A stretch of 64,000 bases of DNA from Limnohabitans sp. G3-2 (GCF_002778275.1 NZ_NESG01000001.1:418980-482979); one strand, 5' to 3'. Shown: positions 38,314 through 49,310, counted from the stretch's first letter. Program-made: numbers and translations. Notes: a model not told the origin generated them from the letters alone.

Positions 38314-38319
38314 GCGGTC

Positions 38320-38877
38320 ATGCCGGTTGTATCCATCACTTTACTGCCCGGCTACGACCCGTCCACCCAGCACCGCATGGTCAATCGCGTGGCCAATGCG
38401 GTCCGCTCGGTGATCGCCACGCCTGAAGCGGGCACCACGGTTTTTGTCAACGAAGTCAGCACCTATCGGCGCGACGGCAAGGTGTTCAGTGAAGGCCGCG
38501 CCGCCCATCCGGTCGCGTCAGAGGTGGTGCAATCCTTTTTGCAGGCCATGCAAAACAGAGACCTTGAGGCCGCGCAATCGTTTTTGCACCCCGACTTTCG
38601 CATGTGCTTTCCAGGGGGTGTTCGCATGCACGCTTTGCAAGAATTGACCACTTGGGCACAGCAACGCTACACCCGCATCGCCAAACAGTACGACCAATTT
38701 GAAGAGAGCTGGCAGGGCGATGTCACCGTGGTGTTTTGCCATGGCACCCTCATGGGCACTTGGCTCAATGGGCAAGCCTTTGAAGGCATTCGCTTCATGG
38801 ACCGCATGGTCGTGCAAGACGGCTTGATCACCCAGCAAGACGTCTGGAACGATTTGGCCGAGCACCGCACGGCCTGA
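38320..38877 (+). CDS. Tautomerase-like domain fused to a SnoaL/NTF2-like domain
   Basis: 185 aa. The N-terminal 65 residues begin MPVVSITLLPGYDPSTQHRMVNRVANAVRSVI, like 4-oxalocrotonate tautomerases with a catalytic Pro2. From about residue 68 (VVQSFLQAMQNRDLEAAQSFLHPDFRMCFPGG) to the end the sequence fits a SnoaL-like NTF2 fold with HGTLMGTWLNGQAFEGIRFMDRMVVQDGLI. The substrate is unknown. It starts 6 bases after the response-regulator gene, so the two are probably co-transcribed. Confidence 0.75.
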   Translation: MPVVSITLLPGYDPSTQHRMVNRVANAVRSVIATPEAGTTVFVNEVSTYRRDGKVFSEGRAAHPVASEVVQSFLQAMQNRDLEAAQSFLHPDFRMCFPGGVRMHALQELTTWAQQRYTRIAKQYDQFEESWQGDVTVVFCHGTLMGTWLNGQAFEGIRFMDRMVVQDGLITQQDVWNDLAEHRTA

Positions 38878-38919
38878 CCGACCGCACTGCGGCCCAACGG
38901 CGCAGCGGCCTGGCCCGGT

Positions 38920-39087
38920 TTATTTCTTCTTGTTGACGACGTCAGGCGTGACGGCATCCAGAACATTGACCGTGGTCTTGACGCCATACACCACCGCAGA
39001 ACCTGCTGCATCCGCCACGGCCAAAACGGTGCAACCCGACAGGAATGGGGCCCACGCCAAGGCAGCAGACAAGACAAGAGATTTCAT
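38920..39087 (-). CDS. Small lipoprotein
   Basis: 55 aa. MKSLVLSAALAWAPFLSGC is a lipoprotein signal with lipobox LSGC. The mature peptide TVLAVADAAGSAVVYGVKTTVNVLDAVTPDVVNKKK resembles small NF038104-like outer-membrane lipoproteins. The earlier ATG in this frame runs back into the tRNA gene and is not used. Confidence 0.75.
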   Translation of the reverse strand: MKSLVLSAALAWAPFLSGCTVLAVADAAGSAVVYGVKTTVNVLDAVTPDVVNKKK

Positions 39088-39143
39088 GGCGTTCGTTCCA
39101 GTGGGAGAGATTGGGCGGGGGGACACCGTGTGAGGTCCCCATA

Positions 39144-39180
39144 AAAAAACCCCACAACGGTGAACCATTGCGGGGTTTTT
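39144..39180 (-). terminator. Terminator after tRNA-Ser(CGA)
   Basis: AAAAACCCC and GGGGTTTTT pair around a loop containing ACAACGGTGAACCATTG. It lies 4 bases from the tRNA end and can work in both directions. Confidence 0.8.
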
Positions 39181-39183
39181 GAC

Positions 39184-39273
39184 TGGCGGAGGAGGAGGGA
39201 TTCGAACCCTCGGTAGTGTTGCCACTACGCCTGATTTCGAGTCAGGTACATTCGACCACTCTGCCACCCCTCC
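39184..39273 (-). tRNA. tRNA-Ser (anticodon CGA)
   Basis: 90-base class II tRNA with a long variable arm and encoded CCA. On the minus strand it starts GGAGGGGTGGCAGAGTGG. Anticodon CGA is at 39237-39239. The T-loop is GGTTCGAATCC. Confidence 0.96.
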
Positions 39274-39316
39274 TGAGTATTTGTCGAAGCCGAGATTCTA
39301 GCAGAGCGGCGGCGCC

Positions 39317-41001
<1,685 letters not shown>

Positions 41002-41008
41002 AAAACAC

Positions 41009-41136
41009 CAAGCCCACCCTTCACCAAACCCACTCCTGACCAAGCCCACTCCTGACCAAGCCCACTCCTGACCAAGCCCACCCCTGACCAAGCCCACCCC
41101 TGACCAAGCCCACCCTTCACCAAGTCAACCCATCAC
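41009..41136. repeat. 16-bp tandem repeat, 8 copies
   Basis: Unit CAAGCCCACTCCTGAC and variants, exactly 16 bases each, from 41009 to 41136. The last unit covers the ispH stop codon. Two more units stand at about 40837-40868 after the first REP pair. Confidence 0.85.
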
Positions 41137-42065
41137 AATTTCAGGCCCTTGGGCAGGGGGAACTTGATCGTCTCTTGGATGCCATCGAGGGTACGCACCG
41201 ACACCGCGCCCATTGCACGAAGGCGGGCAATCACCTCTTGCACCAAAACATCCGGGGCCGAGGCTCCCGCGGTCAGGCCCACCTTTTGTGCCCCATCAAA
41301 CCAGGACTCTTGCAGATCGCCAGCACTGTCCACCATGTAAGCGGGCGTGCCCAAGCGGTCGGCCAGCTCACGCAGGCGGTTGCTGTTGGAACTGGTGGGG
41401 CTGCCCACCACGATCACCACGTCCACCAACGGGCTCATCAGCTTGACCGCATCCTGGCGGTTCTGGGTGGCATAGCAAATGTCTTGCTGTTTGGGCTCTC
41501 GAACGTGGGGGAAACGGGCTTTGACAGCCGCCACAATCTCTGCGGCATCGTCCACGCTCAGGGTGGTTTGGGTGACCACGGCCAGCAATTCGGTCTGGCC
41601 GAGTTGCACCTTGGCCACGTCTTCGACGTCTTCGACCAAGTGGATACCACTGTCCAGTTGCCCCATGGTGCCTTCGACCTCAGGGTGGCCTTTGTGACCG
41701 ATCATGATGAACTCGTAGCCCTCTTTGTGCAGCTTGGCCAGCTCCACATGCACCTTGCTGACCAGCGGGCAGGTGGCGTCAAAAATGCGAAAACCCCGGC
41801 GCTCGGCCTCGTCCTGAATCGCCCGGCTCACCCCGTGGGCACTGAAAATCAGCGTGGCACCAGGGGGCACATCGGCCAGCTCTTCAATGAAGATCGCGCC
41901 TTTCTTTTTCAAATCGTCCACCACATAGGTGTTGTGCACGATCTCGTGGCGCACATAAATCGGTCGCCCAAACTTGGTGAGCGCGTGCTCCACGATGTCG
42001 ATCGCACGGTCCACCCCGGCGCAAAAGCCTCTCGGTTCTGCCAACAGCACTTCAGACGTCATCAC
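41133..42065 (-). CDS. ispH: 4-hydroxy-3-methylbut-2-enyl diphosphate reductase IspH
   Basis: 310-aa iron-sulfur enzyme of the last non-mevalonate step, yielding IPP and DMAPP. The cluster cysteines are Cys15 ([11 protein letters not shown]), Cys99 ([11 protein letters not shown]) and Cys197 ([10 protein letters not shown]). The substrate-binding His in VRHEIVHN and SAHGVS and the SSNSNRL segment are present. It overlaps fkpB by 4 bases. Confidence 0.97.
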   Translation of the reverse strand: MMTSEVLLAEPRGFCAGVDRAIDIVEHALTKFGRPIYVRHEIVHNTYVVDDLKKKGAIFIEELADVPPGATLIFSAHGVSRAIQDEAERRGFRIFDATCPLVSKVHVELAKLHKEGYEFIMIGHKGHPEVEGTMGQLDSGIHLVEDVEDVAKVQLGQTELLAVVTQTTLSVDDAAEIVAAVKARFPHVREPKQQDICYATQNRQDAVKLMSPLVDVVIVVGSPTSSNSNRLRELADRLGTPAYMVDSAGDLQESWFDGAQKVGLTAGASAPDVLVQEVIARLRAMGAVSVRTLDGIQETIKFPLPKGLKL

Positions 42066-42505
42066 AGCACTCCAATCAGTTCGACTTCAAAGGTCACAGG
42101 CTGACCGGCCAGCGGGTGGTTGAAGTCAAACAAGACCGCCCCCTCTTCGTTCACTTGCAACACGGTGCCCGCATACGAACCCAAGCCATCCGGTGTCGGA
42201 AACTGCACCACATCGCCCGCAGCGTATTTCTCTGTCGGGTCGCCCAGCTCATTGAGCAGCTTGCGCGCCACCCATTGCTGCATGTCGGCAATGTGCTCGC
42301 CAAAGGCCTCGCCTGCGGGAATGTCCATCACCACCCGCGTGCCCTCGGCCAGGCCCAGCAAACGCTGCTCGACGGCGGGCGACAAGGTGCCCGAGCCCAA
42401 GGACAAAGTGGCCGGTTTTTCGTGGAAGGTGTTGATGATGTCCCCCTGCGGCCCGGCCAGGCGGTAGTGAAGCGTCAAGAAGGAACCGGGTTCGACAATG
42501 GACAT
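42062..42505 (-). CDS. fkpB: FKBP-type peptidyl-prolyl isomerase (SlpA/FkpB)
   Basis: 147 aa. FKBP part with [58 protein letters not shown], interrupted by the IF (insert-in-flap) chaperone domain typical of SlpA/SlyD. The long His/Cys tail of SlyD is absent. The gene pairs with ispH in many proteobacteria. ATG 42505 gives the normal N terminus; 42538 adds 11 residues. Confidence 0.92.
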   Translation of the reverse strand: MSIVEPGSFLTLHYRLAGPQGDIINTFHEKPATLSLGSGTLSPAVEQRLLGLAEGTRVVMDIPAGEAFGEHIADMQQWVARKLLNELGDPTEKYAAGDVVQFPTPDGLGSYAGTVLQVNEEGAVLFDFNHPLAGQPVTFEVELIGVL

Positions 42506-42634
42506 AAGGGTTTTCTGGAATGCCGCGAACGCGGACAAACAGGCATAAAGAAGCCACTATTGTAAAAAACCCGGCCAAACAATCCCGATCAAGGGGATAA
42601 AAAGGACCGCGGCTGCTGTGGGGAGGGGCAACAA

Positions 42635-43306
42635 ATGCGCATCAAGGACTTGCCGACGGATGCCCGTCCGCGCGAAAAACTGCTCACCCGAGGGCCCCAG
42701 GCCCTGAGCGACGTGGAGCTCTTGGCCATTTTGCTGCGCACAGGCATGGCGGGCAAAAACGTGTTCCAGCTGTCCGAAGAGTTGCTGGGGCCAGACGGCA
42801 TCGCTGGCCTGCTCCACGCCACCGCCCAGACACTCCAGGGTGTCAAAGGCTTGGGCCCCGCCAAACAGGCCGAGCTGCTGGCCGTGTTCGAGATGGCCCG
42901 CCGAGCCCTCAGCCAAAGGCTGAAAGAGCGAGAAGCTTTCCACACGCCGGGCGCGGTCAAACAATACCTGCAGCTGCAATTGGCGCACAAAAACCACGAG
43001 GTCTTCGCCGTGCTGTTTCTGGACCACCAAAACCGCATGCTGGCCATGGAAGAGCTTTTTCGGGGCACCCTCAGCCAGACCAGTGTGTACCCACGCGAAG
43101 TCGTTCTGCGCGCCCTGCACCACCAGGCCGCGACTGTGGTGCTGAGCCACAACCACCCCAGCGGCTCGGTGCAGCCCAGCCGCGCCGACGAACACCTGAC
43201 CCAAACCCTCAAGGCCGCCTTGGCCTTGGTCGACGTGCGCGTGCTCGACCACATCATCGTGGGACAAGGGCAGGCGCTGTCGATGGCGGAGCAAGGCTTC
43301 ATGTGA
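42635..43306 (+). CDS. radC: RadC-family JAB-domain protein
   Basis: 223 aa. A helix-hairpin-helix region ([20 protein letters not shown]) is followed by a JAB/MPN metalloprotease-like domain with [14 protein letters not shown] and the metal motif [16 protein letters not shown] (H-x-H-x7-D). Despite the name, a repair role is not established. Divergent from fkpB. Confidence 0.93.
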   Translation: MRIKDLPTDARPREKLLTRGPQALSDVELLAILLRTGMAGKNVFQLSEELLGPDGIAGLLHATAQTLQGVKGLGPAKQAELLAVFEMARRALSQRLKEREAFHTPGAVKQYLQLQLAHKNHEVFAVLFLDHQNRMLAMEELFRGTLSQTSVYPREVVLRALHHQAATVVLSHNHPSGSVQPSRADEHLTQTLKAALALVDVRVLDHIIVGQGQALSMAEQGFM

Positions 43307-43379
43307 CACCTGCCCTCAAGTGGGGGCGAGCTGCTGCTTCACACGGGCGCGATCCCCTGCTCAAGGCCTCCGGCATTTT

Positions 43380-43813
43380 GTGGGAGCGAGCCCCTGCTCG
43401 CGAAAGAGTCGCTCTGGCCGCAAGCCTCATTCGGCCGCAGGGGCGGCCTCCCACAGAATCAAGACCAACAACCACAGAGTCAATCAACCACCACAAACCC
43501 AAGGAGGCCTCCCACAAGGGGAAATGGGCCAAGCTATCCGGCATTTTGTGGGAGCGAGCCCCTGCTCGCGAAAGAGTCGCCTTGGCCGCGAGCCTCATTC
43601 GGCCGCAGGGGCGGCCTCCCACAGAGTCAAGACCACCATCCACATAATGATGGTAGCCATCCAAAGAGCCAAGACAGCCTCCCACAGCACCAAGGAGGCC
43701 TCCCACAAGGAAGAAGGAGCCAAGGTATCCGGCTTTTTGTAGGAGCGAGCCCCTGCTCGCGAAAGAGTCGCCTTGGCCGCGAGCCTCATTCGGCCGCAGG
43801 GGCGGCCTCCCAC
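43380..43813. repeat. REPIN cluster downstream of radC (3 pairs)
   Basis: Three pairs, each a forward type B (43380, 43548, 43739) followed 21 bases later by an inverted type A (43428, 43596, 43787). Between pairs lie decayed pieces ending in CCTCCCACA. The whole 676-base gap from 43307 to 43982 contains no credible gene. Apparent frames here are translations of the repeats. Confidence 0.85.
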
Positions 43814-43982
43814 AGAGTCAAGACCACCTCTCACAGAGTCAAGACAGCCTCCCACAGAGTCAAGCCCTCACCCACAAACCCAAGAAAGCCTCCCACAGAT
43901 TCAGGGCAGACTCGCACAGAGAACAACAGCCGCGGTGGGGGCTGCCGCTAAACTCCTTGTTTTTCCTCTCACTCTGACGGCC

Positions 43983-44981
43983 ATGTCCCACTACCACCTC
44001 TACGCCATCGGCAACGCCCTGGTCGATACCGAATACGAAGTCTCCGATGAACTGCTGGGCGCCATGGGCGTGAGCAAGGGCCACATGACCCTGATCGACA
44101 CGCCCCAACGCGCCGAACTGCTCACCCACGTGCAAGGCCTGCACGCCCGCCGCACAGGCGGTGGCTCGGCGGGCAACACGGTGGTGGCCTTGGCCCAATT
44201 GGGCGGCAAAGCGTTTTATTCGTGCCGCGTGGCGGACGACGAACTCGGTTCGTTTTACAGCCAAGACCTGCAAGCCAACGGCGTCGCCACCAACCTGACG
44301 CACACCCCCGCCCACGAAGGCCAAACCGGCAGCTGCATGGTGCTCGTCACCCCCGACGCCGAGCGCAGCATGTGCACATTTTTGGGTGCCACCTCGCAAC
44401 TCGACGCCAACGCCTTGCACCCGCCGGGCATCGGCAAGTCCAAGATCTATTACATGGAAGGCTACCTGGCCGCCTCGCCCACGGGCCTCGAAGCCGCCGT
44501 CCAAGGCCGCCAGATCGCCATCGACCACCAAGTGCAAACTGCGCTGACGCTCAGCGACGTGAGCATGATCAACTTCTGCCGCGCAGGCCTTCAAGCCATG
44601 ATCGGTGACGGCCTGGACTATTTGTTCGCCAACGAAGAAGAAGCACAAACCTGGTGCGGCAGCAACGACCTTGACGCCATCATCGACCAGCTGTCGGCTT
44701 TGGCCAAAACCGTGTGCCTGACCCGAGGCCCGCAAGGCTGCATCGTGGTGCAAGGCGGCCAGCGCACCGAAGTGCCCGCCGTACCCACCCAAGCGGTAGA
44801 CACCAACGGCGCGGGCGACATGTTTGCTGGGGCCTTTTTGTATGGCATGACGCACGGCCACACCGTCGCGCAAGCCGCAGCGCTGGCGAACCGCGCCGCC
44901 GCTGCCGTGGTCAGCCAGCACGGCAATCGCTTGACGGCAGCCCAACTGCAGTCGATCCACGCAGCGTTTCAAAAAGCCTGA
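43983..44981 (+). CDS. PfkB-family carbohydrate/nucleoside kinase (adenosine kinase-like)
   Basis: 332 aa. PfkB signatures are [23 protein letters not shown] near the N terminus and [17 protein letters not shown] near the C terminus, with the catalytic Asp in [26 protein letters not shown] is typical of the adenosine kinase-like branch. ATG 43983 follows the repeat region directly. It ends 2 bases before purT, so a purine-salvage role is plausible. Confidence 0.87.
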   Translation: MSHYHLYAIGNALVDTEYEVSDELLGAMGVSKGHMTLIDTPQRAELLTHVQGLHARRTGGGSAGNTVVALAQLGGKAFYSCRVADDELGSFYSQDLQANGVATNLTHTPAHEGQTGSCMVLVTPDAERSMCTFLGATSQLDANALHPPGIGKSKIYYMEGYLAASPTGLEAAVQGRQIAIDHQVQTALTLSDVSMINFCRAGLQAMIGDGLDYLFANEEEAQTWCGSNDLDAIIDQLSALAKTVCLTRGPQGCIVVQGGQRTEVPAVPTQAVDTNGAGDMFAGAFLYGMTHGHTVAQAAALANRAAAAVVSQHGNRLTAAQLQSIHAAFQKA

Positions 44982-44983
44982 GC

Positions 44984-46120
44984 ATGAAAAAAATCCTCCT
45001 CCTCGGCTCGGGTGAGCTGGGCAAAGAATTCGTCATCAGCGCCAAGCGCTTGGGCTGCCATGTCGTTGCCTGCGACAGCTATGCCGGCGCGCCTGCCATG
45101 CAAGTGGCCGACGAGTTTTGCGTGTTCAGCATGCTCGACGAAGTGGCGTTGCGCGCGGCCATCGCGCAGCACCAGCCTGACCTGATCGTCCCCGAGATCG
45201 AAGCCATCCGCACCGAAGTGCTGCTGGACGTGGAAAAGCAAGGCTTTGAAGTCATCCCCAGCGCCCGCGCCGCCAACCTGACCATGAACCGCGACCGCAT
45301 CCGCGACGTGGCCGTGGGCCTGGGCGTGCGCACCGCCAAGTTCAGTTATGCCGACTCGGCCGCTGAGCTGCTGGCCCGCGCCACCGACATCGGTTTCCCG
45401 GTGGTCATCAAACCCGTCATGAGCTCATCGGGGAAAGGCCAAAGCGTGGCCAAGACGGCCGCCGATGTGCAGGCCAGCTGGGACTACGCTTGCGCCGGCA
45501 TGCGCGGCGACCGCCAAAAAGTCATCGTCGAAGAATTCATCCACTTCGAGTTCGAAATCACCCTGCTCACCGTGCGCCAGCGCAAAGGCCCCACCCTGTT
45601 TTGCCCGCCCATTGGCCACGTGCAAGAGCGCGGCGACTACCAATACAGCTGGCAACCCCAGGGCATGAAGCCCGAGCAAATCCAAGCCGCGCAAGACATG
45701 GCCGACAAAGTCACCACCGACTTAGGGGGCGTGGGCCTCTTTGGCGTGGAGTTTTTCGTGACGAAAGACGAAGTCATCTTCAGTGAACTCAGCCCCCGCC
45801 CGCACGACACCGGCATGGTGACCCTCATCAGCCAAAACCTGAGCGAATTTGACCTGCACGCTCGCGCCATTTTGGGTCTGCCCATCCCCCACATTGAATG
45901 CGTGGAAGGCGCCAGCGCCGTGGTGCTGGCCGACAAGGAAGGCCGCAACCCGACGTTCACCGGTGTGGAAGCGGCGCTGAGCGAACCCGGCGTGGACGTG
46001 CGCATCTTTGGCAAACCCACCAGCCGCCCCTACCGCCGCATGGCGGTGGCGCTGGCCCAAGGCCCCAAGGCCTTGCAACGCGCACGGGATGCGGCGGGCA
46101 AGATCAAAGTGGTGGTTTAA
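44984..46120 (+). CDS. purT: Formate-dependent GAR transformylase PurT
   Basis: 378-aa ATP-grasp enzyme adding formyl to glycinamide ribonucleotide without folate. It opens [39 protein letters not shown], the ATP-grasp core ending [21 protein letters not shown] and [20 protein letters not shown] are clear. It lacks the extra 15 N-terminal residues of the E. coli protein, which is within family variation. Confidence 0.95.
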   Translation: MKKILLLGSGELGKEFVISAKRLGCHVVACDSYAGAPAMQVADEFCVFSMLDEVALRAAIAQHQPDLIVPEIEAIRTEVLLDVEKQGFEVIPSARAANLTMNRDRIRDVAVGLGVRTAKFSYADSAAELLARATDIGFPVVIKPVMSSSGKGQSVAKTAADVQASWDYACAGMRGDRQKVIVEEFIHFEFEITLLTVRQRKGPTLFCPPIGHVQERGDYQYSWQPQGMKPEQIQAAQDMADKVTTDLGGVGLFGVEFFVTKDEVIFSELSPRPHDTGMVTLISQNLSEFDLHARAILGLPIPHIECVEGASAVVLADKEGRNPTFTGVEAALSEPGVDVRIFGKPTSRPYRRMAVALAQGPKALQRARDAAGKIKVVV

Positions 46121-46157
46121 GCACCCTGCGGGCGAATGAGGCGCCACTCACTTCTTT

Positions 46158-46233
46158 GTGGGAGGCCGCCCCTGCGGCCGAATGCGTGCGGCTTTGGTCG
46201 GCCAGACATTCGCGAGCAGGGGCTCGCTCCTAC
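46158..46233. repeat. REPIN pair downstream of purT
   Basis: Type A forward at 46158-46184 and type B inverted at 46207-46233, spaced 22 bases. Followed at 46263-46284 by a palindrome of the second family (AATTGGGATTTGACCCCAAT). Confidence 0.85.
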
Positions 46234-46262
46234 AAAATATCAAAGACTTTTCCCTTGGAAAA

Positions 46263-46284
46263 AATTGGGATTTGACCCCAATTT
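46263..46284. repeat. GGGGTCNGACCCC-type palindrome
   Basis: AATTGGG and CCCAATT arms around ATTTGAC. Similar units stand at 46937-46975, 49311-49332, 49648-49668 and, shortened, 48422-48438. Confidence 0.65.
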
Positions 46285-46321
46285 ACGGCACACCAAGCCC
46301 CAACGAGCAGGGAGGCGTGTT

Positions 46322-46891
46322 TCAGCATGCAGTCTGCACGCGTTCAAACACCTCGGCCTCGCGCAGCAACTTGCCCGCTTGGTCTTTGGCCGCCAACTGC
46401 GGCTCAAAGTCAATCGGCCAGTCAATGCCCAGCGCCGGGTCGTTCCAGAGCAAGCTGCGCTCGTGCTCCGGAAACCAATAATCGGTCGTCTTGTACAAAA
46501 ACTCCGCGCTCTCGCTCAGCACCACAAAGCCATGCGCAAAGCCTGGCGGCACCCACAGCTGGCGGTGGTTGTCGGCGCTCAGGTGCATGCCTGTCCATTG
46601 GCCAAACGTGGCCGAGCTGCGGCGCAAGTCCACCACCACATCAAACACCTCGCCCTGCGTCACCCGCACCAGCTTGCCCTGCGGATGCTGAATTTGGTAA
46701 TGCAACCCCCGCAACACCCCTTTGGCCGACTTGCTGTGGTTGTCCTGCACAAAGCCCACCTCCAAGCCCGTGACTTGCGCGAAATCGCGGGCGTTGAAGC
46801 TCTCATAAAAAAAGCCCCGCGCATCGCCAAAGACCTTGGGCTCCAAAATCAACACATCGGCAATGGCAGTGGGGGTGGCGGTGAATGGCAT
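46322..46891 (-). CDS. rfbC: dTDP-4-dehydrorhamnose 3,5-epimerase
   Basis: 189-aa cupin enzyme of dTDP-L-rhamnose synthesis. GFFYESFNARDF, the catalytic-His segment VLRGLHYQIQHPQGKLVRV, and LWVPPGFAHGFVVLSESAEFLYKTTDYW are present. It is transcribed after rfbA on the same strand. Genes rfbB and rfbD are not adjacent. Confidence 0.96.
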   Translation of the reverse strand: MPFTATPTAIADVLILEPKVFGDARGFFYESFNARDFAQVTGLEVGFVQDNHSKSAKGVLRGLHYQIQHPQGKLVRVTQGEVFDVVVDLRRSSATFGQWTGMHLSADNHRQLWVPPGFAHGFVVLSESAEFLYKTTDYWFPEHERSLLWNDPALGIDWPIDFEPQLAAKDQAGKLLREAEVFERVQTAC

Positions 46892-46936
46892 AGGGAGTGG
46901 GGGTCTTGGAGTGGGGGCTGACCCCGATGACTTTTA

Positions 46937-46975
46937 TGGGGTCTGACCCCGATTATTGGGGTCTGACCCCGATTA
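46937..46975. repeat. Tandem GGGGTCTGACCCC palindromes between rfbA and rfbC
   Basis: Two complete copies of TTGGGGTCTGACCCCGATTA and a partial one just before (GGGCTGACCCCGATGA at about 46914). The second full copy runs into the rfbA stop codon. Confidence 0.75.
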
Positions 46976-47845
46976 TTTGAGCAAGTTCAGCAAGTACTGC
47001 CCGTAGCCATTTTTGGCCAAAGGTGCTGCCAGTTTTTGCACGGCGGCGGCGTCGATCCATTTTTGGGCGAAGGCGATCTCTTCGGGGCAAGCGACCATCA
47101 GGCCTTGGCGCTTTTGCAGCGTGGCAATGAAGCCCGCGGCCTCCAGCAAACTGTCGTGCGTGCCGGTGTCCAGCCAGGCGTAGCCCCGGCCCATGATCTC
47201 GACATTGAGCTGCCCCAGCGCCAAGTAACGCTTGTTCACGTCGGTGATCTCCAGCTCGCCGCGCGGCGAAGGCTGGATGTCGGCCGCGATGTCGCACACC
47301 TGTTGGTCGTAAAAATACAAGCCCGTCACCGCGTAATTGCTTTTGGGCTGTTGGGGCTTTTCTTCGATGCTCAGCGCCCTGAACGCCCCATCGAACTCCA
47401 CCACGCCATAGCGCTCGGGGTCGTGCACATGGTAGGCAAACACGCTCGCGCCGCTGGTGCGTTCGTTCGCACTGGCCAACAGCTTGACGAGGTCATGCCC
47501 GTAATAAATGTTGTCCCCCAGCACCAACGCGCTCGGGTCCTTGCCCACAAAGTCCTTGCCGATGATGAAAGCCTGCGCCAGGCCATCCGGGCTGGGCTGC
47601 ACCGCGTACTGGATGTTCATGCCCCACTGGCTGCCGTCGCCCAACAGCTCGGTGAATCGGGGCGTGTCTTGCGGCGTGCTGATCAACAACACATCGCGAA
47701 TGCCCGCCAACATCAGCGTGGTCAGCGGGTAATACACCATGGGTTTGTCGTACACCGGCATGAGCTGCTTGCTGACCGCCTGCGTCACAGGGTAAAGCCG
47801 AGTGCCCGAGCCCCCGGCCAGGATGATGCCTTTGCGATTTGTCAT
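46973..47845 (-). CDS. rfbA: Glucose-1-phosphate thymidylyltransferase
   Basis: 290 aa, making dTDP-glucose for rhamnose and other envelope sugars. [16 protein letters not shown] is the nucleotide-binding loop; [29 protein letters not shown] and [18 protein letters not shown] are family motifs. The last codons fall inside a palindromic repeat. Paired with rfbC. Confidence 0.97.
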   Translation of the reverse strand: MTNRKGIILAGGSGTRLYPVTQAVSKQLMPVYDKPMVYYPLTTLMLAGIRDVLLISTPQDTPRFTELLGDGSQWGMNIQYAVQPSPDGLAQAFIIGKDFVGKDPSALVLGDNIYYGHDLVKLLASANERTSGASVFAYHVHDPERYGVVEFDGAFRALSIEEKPQQPKSNYAVTGLYFYDQQVCDIAADIQPSPRGELEITDVNKRYLALGQLNVEIMGRGYAWLDTGTHDSLLEAAGFIATLQKRQGLMVACPEEIAFAQKWIDAAAVQKLAAPLAKNGYGQYLLNLLK

Positions 47846-47943
47846 ACGTGCCTAGCGCTTTGAGTGTCCCCAACACAAGGGGCGTTGCAGGCATTGTAAA
47901 AGCCATCCGCCTCTGCGGCCGAAGCTTGGTCACGCCTGTCTTT

Positions 47944-48063
47944 GTGGGAGGCCGCCCCTGCGGCCGAATGCCTGCTCAGGCCTGCCTTTGTGGGAGGCCG
48001 CCCCTGCGGCCGAATGCTTGCACTTGCTACTAACATCATTCGCGAGCAGGGGCTCGCTCCCAC
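47944..48063. repeat. REP cluster upstream of rfbA (A, A, inverted B)
   Basis: Type A at 47944-47970 and 47990-48016, inverted type B at 48037-48063. A decayed half element lies near 47910 (CTCTGCGGCCGAAG). Together with the 19-bp array it fills most of the 618-base gap 47846-48463. Confidence 0.85.
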
Positions 48064-48178
48064 AAAAACAGCTCGCTCCCACAAAAACAGCTCGCTCCCA
48101 CAAAAACAGCTCGCTCCCACAAAAACAGCTCGCTCCTACAAAAAACAGCTTGCTCACACAAAAACAGCTTACTCACAC
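48064..48178. repeat. 19-bp tandem array grown from a type B REP end
   Basis: Six units of AAAAACAGCTCGCTCCCAC, one of 20 bases, with sequence decaying away from the REP. The unit equals the last 11 bases of inverted type B plus AAAAACAG. The same unit recurs three times at 63073-63129. Confidence 0.85.
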
Positions 48179-48202
48179 AAAAAACCCATCCCCTCTCTCC
48201 AT

Positions 48203-48300
48203 CCGTCACCCCATCAACCACCCAACTCGCCCACAACAGGCGCAGCGCGGCTGTCCGTTAATTCGCAGAAGAACTGAGCAAACACAGCGCCGCACACCAC
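48203..48300 (-). pseudogene. Internally deleted remnant of a ydcF-like gene
   Basis: Read on the minus strand, the two ends of the ydcF-like gene at 63179 are recognisable here side by side. RTAALRLLWASWVV matches RRAALRMLWAGWVV of the intact N-terminal region, and GVT matches the final GVTR. The DNA matches include GCCGCGCTGCGC, TGTTGTGGGCG and GGGGTGACG. Roughly 600 coding bases are missing between them. Both copies are next to the same 19-bp array. Confidence 0.55.
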
Positions 48301-48383
48301 CACAGCGCCAGACAAAACACAGGCTGGGTGATGGCTCACATCAACTTGAACAGGATGAACATACCGTCTTTTCAAAGCTTTAA

Positions 48384-48417
48384 AACGACAAAGGAGCCTC
48401 TCGGCTCCTTTGTCGTT
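48384..48417 (-). terminator. Terminator of the TumE/TumA-like operon
   Basis: AACGACAAAGGAGCC and GGCTCCTTTGTCGTT pair over 15 bases with a 4-base loop, and T-rich sequence follows on the minus strand. It lies 46 bases after the antitoxin stop. Confidence 0.8.
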
Positions 48418-48463
48418 AAACAATTGGGATCTGCCCACAAAGACGGGGCGATTCAAAACACGA

Positions 48464-48811
48464 TCAGGCAACGATGCGGAAGTCCGTTCCCTTAGCAATG
48501 GGACGGACGTGCCGGTTCTCTCGCTTCATCTCAACAAAGCCGTAATTGGACATTGTCTTCAATGTTCGCGAAAGGTTGCCTGGCTTGCGCCCAGTGATAT
48601 CAGCCAAAGAGGAAATGGACTGTGGTTTTGAGTCCTGAATGACCTTCAGCAAGGCACGATTGTCATCACTCAAAACCTCTGCCAGAGACCGCATTGATGT
48701 AAACCAGATCTTGGGGTCGGTTGATTTTGGTTTGTAATCGCCACGAGCGATAGACAACATTCGCTCGCGAATTTTCTCTTGCGGCAAGATTCCAACAACG
48801 ATTGTCTTCAT
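48464..48811 (-). CDS. Winged-helix antitoxin (TumA-like)
   Basis: 115 aa. The segment LAEVLSDDNRALLKVIQDSKPQSISSLADITGRKPGNLSRTLKTMSNYGFVEM is a clear winged helix of the MarR/ArsR kind. Its start overlaps the stop of the upstream gene by 4 bases. In toxin-antitoxin pairs of the TumE type the toxin comes first and an HTH antitoxin follows, as here. Assignment as antitoxin rests on this pairing. Confidence 0.62.
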   Translation of the reverse strand: MKTIVVGILPQEKIRERMLSIARGDYKPKSTDPKIWFTSMRSLAEVLSDDNRALLKVIQDSKPQSISSLADITGRKPGNLSRTLKTMSNYGFVEMKRENRHVRPIAKGTDFRIVA

Positions 48812-49173
48812 AACTTCCTAGCCTCCTTCAGCACACGATCGACTTCAACAAAGAAGTCGGAAAACAATTGGTGTGCATCCTTGAACTCGTAAGGCACACC
48901 CTTGTCGCTGACATGCCTATGTTTGTGGTCATACGGCAACCTGATACCGGCGTACTTGAATTTCTTGGGCGGCTTCACCGCATGGGCATTGTCATACCCA
49001 AGAATTCGTTTGCCATATGGTTCGTGCAATGTCAGCGAATAGCGAACCCCATGCGGAATGTCTTTTGAGACCGGGACAACCCAAGCCTCGATCTTGATCC
49101 AATACCCATCCCCTTGATCAATGATCTGATCATGGAGATCGATGAGAGTGGTTATGCCGAGGTCTTCACGCAT
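48808..49173 (-). CDS. TumE-like toxin (DUF6516 type)
   Basis: 121 aa. The pattern DGYWIKIEAWVVPVSKDIPHGVRYSLTLHEPYGKRILGYDNAHAVKPPKKFKYAGIRLPYDHKHRH, then VPYEFKDAHQLFSDFFVEVDRVL, follows the DUF6516/TumE layout: N-terminal strands, YDN, HKHRH cluster, then a C-terminal helix with DFF. The His cluster may be catalytic. It is first gene of the pair with the HTH protein. The mode of action is not established by the sequence. Confidence 0.6.
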   Translation of the reverse strand: MREDLGITTLIDLHDQIIDQGDGYWIKIEAWVVPVSKDIPHGVRYSLTLHEPYGKRILGYDNAHAVKPPKKFKYAGIRLPYDHKHRHVSDKGVPYEFKDAHQLFSDFFVEVDRVLKEARKL

Positions 49174-49310
49174 GTTTAAGTGTATCAGCCGATGATAAAG
49201 TTTTGAACCAGGGATTCAGTCGCCCCCTCTTTCACGAAAGTTGTTTGGCCTCTGAAAAAACAAACCCCAGAAACAAGCAAAGAATCCTGAGACTCCCTGA
49301 ACATCACATC

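Noticed and set aside
43303..43906. Open frames rich in SHSAAGAAS and ASPCSRE/ASPCSRK type peptides between radC and the PfkB kinase gene
   Set aside because: They are translations of REP elements; the same peptides appear at every REP cluster on both strands.
48064..48178. Possible CRISPR array, because of regular short repeats
   Set aside because: Units are head-to-tail with no unique spacers, and there are no cas genes in the window.
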